Source of the DNA: Dermatemys mawii
Lineage: Eukaryota; Chordata; Testudines; Dermatemydidae
Assembly: GCA_007922305.1 (NCBI GenBank)
Contig: ML677385.1
Location: forward strand, 7,776,336-7,840,335
Reading direction: 5' to 3'
DNA length: 64,000 nt
Below the pieces are notes generated by a model. The model searched no databases and was not told the origin of the DNA. It worked only from the letters and a program-made list of their open reading frames with translations. The position numbers and the translations under genes were made by a program. Shown piece by piece: positions 50,001-62,000 of this stretch. Within the stretch, counting starts at the first letter, position 1; every line of letters starts with the position of its first letter.

Positions 50001-53000
50001 AGAGAAACTGTGGAATATATCAATGTAGAGTCTGATTCTCTTTTCTTGCAGTAGTTCAACATACACATTGTTGTTTGTATTATGGAAGCGCCTACAGGTC
50101 CCATCTGACATAAGGGCTACATTTTGCTTTTTATTGATCATACATAGTAAGAGACAATCATTGCCCCAAAATGTTTACTGCCTAAATATACAAGAGTGAT
50201 AAAACATGAGAGAGAGGAAGTATTAGGAATTAAGTACTATGAGGAACGGATACAAGGAGATTCAGGCCCCAATTCAGCAAAGCATTTTAATGCAGATTTT
50301 AATGAGGCTATTTAAGTGCTTAACTTTAAGTGTTTTGCTGAATCAAGGTCTAGAGGACTTGCTCTAGACCTTACAGGAATGTTTGTGCTAGGAGCAGGAA
50401 TTGAATAGATGTTTGATGAGTCTTAATCTCTTTACCACAATACAATAGTTTCTTCTCTTGAATGAAGATAAAGTAAATACACTTTTGTAAAACTGGTGTG
50501 AGAAAAGTCAGAATTCTCATTTTTAGATGTGATTTCGTTGTAATACCTTATGAAATTTATATTTTTTTCTGAATTGAGATATTACTTTGTACCTCCCATT
50601 TGAAAATGGTAGTTTGATTGCATGTAACTTGTTTTATTTAAATCCTAAGGCATAACACCAGTGATTACCAATGCAACTGGACAGTTGGTAGCTGATGAGA
50701 TTGGGCGATTTATTGATTTTGCACCAGTAGCAATGCTTCGATCAGCTCAAACACAGATGCATGCTCACCAGATAAATAGGGACTGTAAGAGTGATGCGCT
50801 TATAGCCTTTCCTAATGATCGCTCAGCCAGCATTAGGCCCAGTGAACGACACAAAAAATATAGGTAATGTAGTATACAAATACCATAATATTTAAATGAG
50901 AAACTAGAATGTAGTATTAACACTTATTTCAAAAGTAGATCAAGATCAATCACTTTGAGTATGTTTTCAGACTGAATATTTTTATATATAGAAGTCTGTT
51001 TAGACAGAAGAATGTGTGTCCTAGTAAATTTCTTCTGAGTTGCTTCTCAGGGAAAACTGCAGGTATAACTATTAGTTCTTGTATGTTTTATTGTTGTCTT
51101 TGCAAAGTCAAATACTAATAATCACCTGTAACATAATGGGGGCTTGCAATAAATTATGTATATAACAAAATCAGTAATGTTTTCCAAATCTAACAAAACC
51201 CTGAATCATTAATATATATATATAGTGAAGCTACATTTCTCTCTAAATATTTAGGACTATTTTTACAAAAGCTGACCGATACCATTATGTGGATCCAGAT
51301 TTTGCTTATACTGACTATGAGGCACTGGAAAAGCAAGCACATAAGGAATACTATGCAGAGTTTATTCAAAGTTTAAGACAGCATCGCTTACAAAAAGAAG
51401 CTACTAGGTAAAATTTTATTTCTAAAATGAAGAAATACCTAAGGCATTGACACAGTAAATACATATTCAAATTAACTTCGTTGGGACTACTCATGAACTT
51501 AAATTTAAGCTCATGCATTAATGTTTGCAGTATTGGGGCTTTAATTCTTAATGTATTCAAGACATTTTCCCCCTAATAATTATTTATACGCTTAGGGCTG
51601 CTTCACTGGACAAAGCTCATGGACAGAGGCATAACAAGAATCACTGGCTGAAAGTTGAAGCTAGACAATTCCAGAGTAGAATTAAGATGCATATTTTTAA
51701 CAGTGAGGGTAATTGACTATTGGAACAATGGATTCTCTTTTACCTCGAAGTCCTTAATCCCTGTTGGATGTATTTCTAATAGCTGAACTAAAAGGTCTGG
51801 GCTTGATGCAGGAATCAAATGGCAAAATTCTATGACTTATGTTTATGCAAGAGGTCAGACTAAATTATCATAATGGCCCCTTCCAGCATTAAAATCTACA
51901 AATCTATGAAATTACCTCACTAGAATTGGCTATATTTGATCCCTAAATTATAGTTACCTGCAGGGAAATGAGAGAAGACCAGAGTGGGCATTCCTGATAT
52001 TTTTAAGGTCTCCAGCTCACAAAAAAAAAAAAAAAAAAAAAAAAAAGGGAAGTGAGATTTTGTTATTTATCTTTTTAAAGTTCTCTTTAGACTTGTAGAT
52101 TTGCTTAAGAAATCACAAAATGCATGTGGATAAAATTGCAAGTGTGGGTTTATTACTTCATCTATCTGTTTGTATCTGAATATTACAGATGTGTTAGAAT
52201 AGCATTGGAGAAGTCTTATAAATCTTTATAAAGTAGCCTGATCAGACTTACTATCATGATTTAAAAATGACATTTATTTAAAAAAAATCTCAGATTTAAC
52301 TTCTAGTTAAATTTTTACCCCCGTTTTTTTTACAAATTGAAAATAAGGTTTATAATGTGAAATAAGTCACCAAGTACTAGTGATTATTTTCTGTAACACA
52401 TACTGTAGTTATTTATTTGTTATGGGTGGTGGAGGTAGTGATGCCTATAATTAAGGTTGTCTGACACTTTCCATTATAAGGCTCTGTTTTCACTAGCTTA
52501 TAACTTTGTCAGATTTTACCCATTTGGGTTGAAAATTTTCATGCAACATGTCTGCTTCAGGCTATTTTATTTTATTAAAAATTTTAGCTAAAAGAGTTCA
52601 CCTGCTTCGAAGAACAAGGCTAGGGAAAAATAGGTTGTTTCATGCATGTTAAAACATTCTTAGCTGTTTCGTTGAGACACTCTTTCATCTGTGCTTTGGA
52701 ATAAGTGCTTGAAATTTGGCAGGAATATTGCCCTGTGTCACCCTTCTGCCACCCTAGGAAAATTCTTTATAATGTGGCCAGGGTTTAAGCCCCTGAAAAA
52801 AATTTCAGTTCACATATGTTCAGTAGATACATGCAGTTAAATTCTCTGAACATTCCCTCTGGACTGGGTATGCTCCAGTTCTGGGCTGCATGGGATAAAC
52901 AGGACTTTCCCTGTGATTGCAACTGTAGTTTCTCATGCTAGCAGCCAGGGGTTGCTGTGACATCAATCAGCTGAACTAAAAGCAGGACACTGCTTCTCCT

Positions 53001-56000
53001 TTGCTCTCAAAGCTCCCCCTGCTGGCATCCAGGACCTGACTTGACTGCAGAGCAGTGTGGAGTTGGTGGATAGAACATGAGGAGAGGGTGTAGTAATCAG
53101 GATGGTGCGAAACCCTTGGGGCAGGTTGCAAGAGGAGAGGGAAACAGGAAGTGGTGAGAGGGCTGCAGAGGGGAAGAGGGACAGGAGATGGTGGAGGACA
53201 AGTGGATTAGGAGCAGAGAGCAAGATGTGGAAGGTGGTGTGGGGAGGATAGGCACAGAGTAGGATAGGAGCCAGGTAGGTGGGGATGGGTGGAGGAACAG
53301 CGAGGGAGTAGAAGGGTTTGAATAGGAGCAGACAGGGAGAGTGAGACAGGAACAGTGGTGTGAGGGGTTTGCGTAGGAGCAGATGAGGAAGGTGTCAGGA
53401 ACTAGGGTGTGATGTTGGATAGGGGGCAGGAGCTCGGATGGTGGGGTGGATAAGTGATGGTGGAGTTTGGGGAGTACATAGGAGAAGAGAGGGGTAGGAG
53501 CCAGGGTTTGTGTGGGGTGCATAGAAAAAGGGAGGGGGTGGTGGGTAAGATCCAGTAGATGAATGGGAGCAGAGTGGGAAGTGAACTAGAACTGAGTGAT
53601 GAGCATACAGGAGCAGAGGAAGACACAGACTTATGGGGGATGGGGTAAAAGGGTCTAGAACTACTAGGGTACACTCCCCTCTAGAACCAGGAAATGAACC
53701 CGGGAATTTCTACATTCTTTGTCATCAAAAAGCTATGAAACCCACAGGCAAAGTGTATCTCATTCCCTGTGATGGCTTGTCCACATAGAGGATAATATCT
53801 TATTACTGGTACCAGGTATTTGGTTAGCTAAAATGAAAGAGGTCTGTGCTGTGAATCTAAAGGTTCAAACCCAAGCTGGGGACAGTATGCTTCCATATCA
53901 ATGTTTCAAAGTCAATCAGTAAAAAGTTAGGAAATGCAGAAGTTTTGCTTCTGCAACTGTAATTCAGTCCCCTTATATGTAGACATTGTAATATAGTATT
54001 TATTGACATGATCAACTACAATTTTTATCACAGGATCTCTGCCTCAGTCAGTGTACATGACAGAGAGTGCTCTGGGAATTAATCGGCATTGTATATTGGA
54101 TTAGGCTGTTGTCTGTAGAATCCCTGTCTCATTTGTTGCGAAAGTTGGAAAATGTCTAGTAGGAATTGCAGAAAGAGAGAGGATGGTCTCCTGGTTAAAG
54201 TTGAATGGTGCCCTGGAGAACTGGATTCTATCCACAGTTCCTGTGTGATGCTGGGAAAGTCATTTAAGCCAAAATGTTCATGGTCATCAGTTGCATTGAA
54301 TGTTTTCTGGATGTCCAACATAAGACACCTGTGGCCAGATTTGAAGGAGTTCTGAGTTTTTGTGATTGCAAGTGAAGTCGATTAGAGTTGTGCTATGAAC
54401 ATGTAAAGTGCAGTAAAAATGCTAAATACTTTGGAAAAATTAGGCCGTAGGTGGGAGAGTTAGTAGACACTTCACTAGTTTGGCATTTCCTAACTTTTGA
54501 GTGCTTGACTTTGCTACCTTAACATTCTTAGATTTTGGATATAATTTAACCATTTGTATTGCAATAGCACCTAAAAGTTCACAATCCAAGTTAGGTCCCA
54601 TTGTTCTAGGCACTGTACAAACATATAATAAATGACAGTCTGTGATTCAGAGACAATACAGTAAGATTACTCAAACTATTTGACACAATTGAGGAATTTT
54701 TTTCTAGAGAAATGTGCCAATCTAAAGAAATACTTGAAATATTTTAAAAATCTTAGTTAGTTAATTTTTAATATGAATAACATGGAACATTTGTTAGGTT
54801 TCCAGAAATTTGGACTTTGACATTTTTGTTTTTCTAAAGGAAATATAACAGTCTTAACAATCCTGTGAACATAGGCCTAAAACCGGCTTCAGCACTCAGG
54901 TCACCAAAGGTCACAATCACAGATTTACACAAGGAGAAACTGAAACTAGAAACAACTCCTTTAAATGAGGACTGCCTGCTAAGTAGTCGAAAGCTGGCTG
55001 CAATTGAATCTAAATCCTTAACCAGAGAGGTAAGTTAGGCATATTTACGTTAAATAGAAGAAAAGCATAACACTGAGAATAACTGATAAAGCATTTGCTG
55101 GGGTTTTCCACAGGTTTATGACGGGCTTAATGCTGTACCATCTTCTCCACAAGAGAAAGAAGATTGTAATATAACTTTGACACCAAAACAGCTTTATCAG
55201 ATACTCATTGGTAAGATATCATCGAGGTTACATTTCATTTGGCTGGCATAAAAATACTTATTAATAGTAATGTAACCTATACAACATAATTATTTGCCTT
55301 AAATAGTATATGCTTAGTGAAAAAATGACTTTAATATTCACGCTTGTGCTTGGTCATCAGTCCTGCACCTTTGCAGACAGTATAGAGGTGCAGAACATTT
55401 AGATTTGGAAGAACTGATGTATATCTCCCTTAGGAATCTAGCTAAAGTAAGTCATGCCACAGGTGTGATGAATATAGGTCACAGGATCAGGGCTACTCAT
55501 TCTCTGAAGCCCTGATATTGCATAATATGTGGAGAAACATTGATATCAATAGGAGAACCCTGTCTATGGGTGTCTTCAAAGGAGAGGATTCTGGGAGAGC
55601 AACATAGTGATATCAGAATAGAGAAGGGTGATGTCCTAAAACTTTTTAGTCCAAATTTCTGTATGGTGTGGTGTGACAAGGAAGAATCTGTATTTGGAAA
55701 CCTGAATGGAACACCTCTACTAATGAGACTTGGTACCATAAATATTTCTCTGATTGTATTGTAAATATGTACAGGACATAAAATGTAGTTTTCCTAAAAA
55801 TGGATAATACACCCTCATGGATATTTTGTTGTGGTTTTTTTTTTTTTAAAAAAAACAAACATTGGTTGAGCTTGCAACAACTCAAACTGTGTCTGCACAT
55901 TTATATGCAAAGGGAAACGTAGTCTTTGGTTATGCAAGCTTCCTTTGTGACTGCTTGGCTTTCACTCTCCCCACCTGCAGCCCCTTGGGTTTTTTTTATT

Positions 56001-59000
56001 GTTGAACATTGCAGAACATATGGTTTTCGGAAAATTCAGGACCAGGAGTACGTTGGGGTCACCCATCAAGTAGTAACCAAGTCTGGTGGAAGCCAGAATG
56101 GCGCTGTGAGGCTGTAGATAGGCTTCTGGAGTCAGAGTTGCTGAACTAGGCCTGTCTAACACACAGGCACTCAGGCTGTGACCTGCATGCTTGTAGGCTG
56201 GTTGTGAACATCCCAAGTTGGAAGCTACTACAGCAAAGCCTTGTGAAGCACCAAGGATTACAGGGCAAGTGGTGTTATAACACCTTATTTTTCTGGATTG
56301 CAACCCTGAATGCTGTCACACTTGCATCTTAATGCAACCAAACGCAAGATCATTCATCTGGGTACAACGAACAGAGGCCATACTTGTAGGATTGAGGGAC
56401 TGTATCCTCAAAAGCAGTGACTCTGCAAAGGACATAAGAGTTATGGTGGATAACTAATTGAACAAGAGCTGCCAGTGAAAACTGGTGACTAAAAGGGCTA
56501 ATGTGATTCTTGGATATATAAGCAAGAATATCAAGTAGGAGTCAGGAGATGGTATTACTTTAGCATTCGGCATTGGTGAAACTGTTACTGTATCCATTCC
56601 ACATATTTTTAACCGCAAAGATAAAAAACTTGGAAAAACGTATCAAGTGATATGATGGATTCTCTATCACTTGAAGTTTTTAAATCACGATTAATGTATT
56701 TCTAAAATATATGCTGTAGTTCAATCCAAAATCATTGGGTTTAACCTAGTAATTACTGTGTGACATTCTATGGCCTGTGTTATACAAGAGGTTGGATTAG
56801 CGGATTATTATGGCCCCTTTTTAAAAAAACCTATGAATTGAGACTTAATAGGAAGGCTGGGAAGGGAGATGTAATTTGGAGATATTGTGTATATTGTGAT
56901 GGGGTAAGGCCAGATGGCTATAGGAAAGTGCTAAGGAACAGATATGTTAGTTCCAGGCTAAACAAATCCCTGGTATCTTTGGAATCAAATGGCAGTTGTT
57001 CAGGTTAATCAAGACACCTGGGGCCAATTAAGAAGCTTCTAGAAAGCAGTAGAAATAGCTAACCTGATTGGGACACCTGAAGCCAATCAGGGGCTGGCTG
57101 AAACCAGTTAAATATCTCCCAGTTATTCAGGTGTGGGTGTGGATGTCAGGAGCTGTGGGAGGAAGTTGTGCTTTTCATGAGAGTGAGTGGTAGACAACAT
57201 ATCATATGCAAGGAAGGAGGCCCTGAGGTAAGGGTGAAGTTGAGTTTGAAGAAGCGGGGACTGCTGTGGGGAAGTACCCCAGGGAATTGTATTATGTTTT
57301 GTGGCTAAAAGGTCAGCCATCTTAGCTAGTACTATTAGGGTCCCTAGGCTGGAGCCCGGAGTAGAGGGTGGGCCTGGGCTCCCCACTTTCTACCTCCCCT
57401 AATTAATCACTGAGATTGGAAGTTAACAGAGACTGTGCCAGGAAAGAGAGCTTCTCATCACTGGCTTATGATGAAAATCCTCAAAAGTCTGTGACTATTT
57501 CACTGTAGTGAAAATCCGCCAGGAAACACAGGATCCACGAAGATAAGGACAGAGCTTTGTTACAATATGTATGAGGTATGGAACTGAAAATAGTGAAGCT
57601 GTTGGTGGTCCTGGGGAGAGATGGAATTGGTTTAAACAGGTTGTTGTATCTTTAAGAATATGACAAGAGCCCGGGTGTTTGAGTTGAGTTGGGAAGCAGT
57701 TACTCAGAGATGTATATGATGTATAAAGTGACTGCATGTAAAATTAAAGGTGGAAAAAATACAGCTAGAAACTTTGTTTGCATCATTTTTTTTATGCTCA
57801 AGATTTTAAATTTGTTACCTTTATAGCTTTCCTGTAAATATTCATAGATAAGTTAATGAAACCATTCAACTGTTTCAAGTACTAGAAAGTAAAAAAGCAT
57901 ACATTGCTTTTGAGCATGGTTCATAAATGTGATCACGCTCATGCATATGAATGCTAAGATAGCCAAATCATTAGTAACACTACCTCGTGTGCTATCAAAT
58001 GATTGGTTTCATTAGGGAGTTGTACCTAAAAGCCATAGCCCAATATTATCCTTCATTTCTGTAGTTTTGGACTGAGAAGTAACAGTTGCATAAGTGGAGA
58101 AATAAACTTTTTTTTTTTTTTGCTAATGCCTTTGTTCTGTCATCATTAATTAAGCTGAGTAAATGAACAAAGAAACTTCTTGAAATGTGATTTGAAAAGT
58201 TTACATTATCCATTTAACAAGGAGTCTGGATCAATATCTTGCCTGAAAGGCTGTGGTTCCTCAGGTGTCATTTCTTAAAAAGATTATTGATATGCAGAAA
58301 CTATTACTAAATTTTTCATTGACTGTTATGTTTAATGTACACAATTACATTTTAATAAATTTTCATTAGTGGTGCCTTCAGACACAATAATATTTTACAT
58401 TTACCTTTGCTTCTTGCAATATTTATCTTACTATTGTAGAGAGGTGGAATTAAGATGTTAAGTGCAGAACAGAATTTTGAACCACACCCCTGCCTGCATT
58501 CAGGGTGGGTGGTATTTGAATCTTAGGTTTTGATTTGAATCTGTCTCTGCTACTGTAGTTTTATTTATTTTTCACCCTTGTGTAATTTGATGAACCAAAA
58601 TGTGGGATAGTGATATAGATTAATAGAACTAAACTACCAATTTTGATTATGCTTCCTTAGCTGTTTTTGTTAACTTCATATATATATTCTAGGTCCCTCC
58701 ACCATAGACTTTGGTGAAGTTTGTGTGAACTCTGCATCTATGAGAAAAATGCATATCATCAATAATCTGCCTGTGCACATTTGGATACAAGTACAAATTG
58801 AAAGTGAGGAGCTACAGCAGACTAGTCCATTGTCCCATGTGTTGCCACCTCTTTCGAAGACTTGCCTTCCAGTAGTATTTGAGACTAATACCTTGGGGAA
58901 ATTTCAGAAGTAAGGCTATTTATTTGCCTCTTGATTTAGGTATTAACATAGGTGGCAAAGGAAGTGTACACATTTTTCACATAGCTAGTTTAAACTAAAT

Positions 59001-62000
59001 ATTATTATTAACAAAATTGCTACTGTTTTGCATGTTATGAGTTGTTGATATGTCAACATAAAACCTAGTTTTACACTTAAACTTTTGCCACTGTAATGAT
59101 GTTAAATAGGGATGAGATTTTTTTTTACTGGCAAAAGTGTAGACACAGTGTTGTTGTAGGTGAGCAGTTTTGGGGTAAAAGATTTCCAATGTAAAAAACA
59201 CAGGGCAAAGGTAGGAACAAGGAATAGTGGGTGAAATACTGACTCTATTGACTTCAGTGGATCCAGATTTTCACTGAGTGTATTTTGTTGAGCTGTGAGA
59301 TTCCAGGAGAGGCAGAGATACAGACATTCAAGATAAATGCTTCATGGTGAAAAAGCAGTGATGCTTTAGCTGAGGTTTCTGCAAGAGGGCATTGTCTGTG
59401 TGCAGTTAGTAACCACCTCTGTTTATGGAAAAAGGTCTTGTGTACTTTTGTAAATTAACCAATTACAGTAGAGCCTTAGAGAACGAACACCAGAATTACG
59501 AACTGATCAATCAACCAGACACCTCATTTGGAACTGAAAGTATGCAGTCAGGCAGCAGCAGAGACACTAAGAAAAGGAAATACAGGACAGTGCTGTGTTA
59601 AATGTAAACTACTTAAAAAACAAAGGGAAAATAGAAAAAAAAAAGATTTGACAAGGAAAGGAAACTGTTTCTGTGCTTGTTTCATTTAAATTAAGATGGT
59701 TAAAAGCAGCATTTTTCTTCTGCATAGTAAAGTTTCAAACTGTATTTCAGTCCAGGTTCAGTTGTATACTTTTGAAAGAACAATGATAATGTTTTGTTCA
59801 GAGTTATGAACAACCTCCATTCCTGAGGTGTTTGTAACTCTGAGGTTCTACAGTACACTAAGAAAATAACCTGTGTCTGGGTCATAGAAACCTGGGTTTC
59901 TTCTCTAACATGTAGTTGACCTGGAAGGCCCTAGTACCTGATAACACTCCGCAAAGATGTGACAATATATTTAACCATTACATTTTAATGGATCAAAACT
60001 ACAGAAACACATTTTTGTTTAAATTATGGTCCCTAGCATACTGTAAATAGCAAAACAATTACAAGTAACAAATTGTTGTAATCCTTTAAACTGAGTACTA
60101 TATGCCTAATGTGTACAGTATTTTCACTGGGTATTTAGCTCCTAGTCATTATATTTAATGTAATTGTATTGCTGAATATTTTATTATACATAAAATTTAT
60201 TAGACCATATGTTTTGTATATTACAGGTCTCTCACTTACACAGTGAACAGCAAACATACTGGACATGTGCTGGTAGTTGCAAAAGCAGTCTCCGTTGCCC
60301 TTGAGCTATCTGCAAGGGAGCTGATTTTAAATTCAATTCCTGGTTTTCTTGCGGAAACAAGCTTTAGAGCAACAGTCAGATTATACAATCGCAGAAACCA
60401 TCTTGCTGAATTCAGTTGGAAACCTATAGTCACAGATAAAGGAATAGCGTTTTCTATACGGCCAGCCAAAGGTATAGTATGTTTCTAAAGCTGTTTTAAG
60501 CAACATGCAAACAATAAAATGTGGTGTGCCTGCATTTATCTTAAAGATGGCTAACAATAAATGTAAATGTTTATTTGACACAGTAAAATGTTATTTTTAA
60601 GGTTTGCATTAATACTACTGGAAGTCAGAACTATGATCAGACCACAAAGGTCATAAAAGCAAGTAAAACTCTGAATTTTGGTGCCCAGACTACTTTGCTT
60701 GTATAAGATTTGGAAGTGCACCACAGCCCCATCCTGCTGTTCCTGTGTCACAGTAAAAAGCTCTTCATGGCAGCTCTGCTCTGAGCTCAAGAGTTTAAGT
60801 TGCTGACCGTGAGAGTGGAACGAGGCAACTATTTAATAGTACACAACAATATTATGCATCCATTTAGGACAGGAAGTGATAAAGAAAATCATATACATCG
60901 AAACAGCAAAGGAATTTAGGTAAACAGGATATAATACCACAAAATTTAAAATCTGGCCAAAACATGAAGGTTAGCCCACCCTTACTTTTGTATAAAGTGG
61001 ATTAATAATTATTACATGTGCTTAGGACCTTTATTTTACATCTAATCTGAATGAGGAAGCCTCCAATAGCAGAGTACTCTTTAAAACGGTACTGGAATTC
61101 AGATCCATTGAGGCCCAGTTAGGCACCTAACTAACTCCAGTTGATTTCCCATTAAAATCAAGGGGAGTTAGGTGTGTTAAATACCTGTGGCCTCCAATCA
61201 AATTAGCTGGCTTAGGATAACTTTGTTTTAAACACCTCTTAGCTTGACAGAGAACTTGGAATGCCTCAGCATCTGGGAAGTAAGGCAAAGAGATTTTTTT
61301 TTTAAATTTAAGGTGTGAATGAGTTTTGAGAATGTCAAAATGTTGTCTTTTTAATTAATACTTGGTTATTATCAACCAATCCAGGTTTGTCTGTACTTGC
61401 ACTAATTTTTGTATTATTTAAGACTGAGTTAGTCATCCACATGCTCAAAAATTGATAAACTGTGGATACATTCTGAAGTATATTGATAAACCGGGTTATG
61501 CAGTTGTTATATATATTGCTCAGCATCTTTGTAAATTGGGCCAGATGTCTCTAGTAATGTGAACTGGTCACATAAAGTAAACTTCAAAAAATTTCCAAAA
61601 TTGTGAATATTTACATATTTATACACATTTATCTAGGTATTGTAGAAGCATACAAAGACTTGGAGTGTGAAGTGGTTTGGCATCCAGGTTTCTGCTCTCC
61701 AGAAACAGGAGAATTCAATCTGTGTGTACATCAGGGAAACACACTTAAGCTAAAATGTCTTGCAAAGGTAATATTTCATTCAAATGGTTTTGCACATTTT
61801 TGGTTTCTAAACAACATTTTTGTGAATTAAATTTATTTTAACCTCACCTGTTCTGTGTCTTATACATTGATCAAAATAGCAGAAATTCTGTGGCTCATTC
61901 TTCCATAGCACAGACCGGGGTTCCTGCTCCTCCCTGGTTCTGAAAACTAATCACAGTTCACAATTTTCTGGAAACCTAGTTCTGGGAAAGGAAAGGAAAG

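Noticed and set aside
52963..53674. Minus-strand frames rich in S, P, H and L
   Set aside because: Reverse of a purine-rich repeat tract with no domain.
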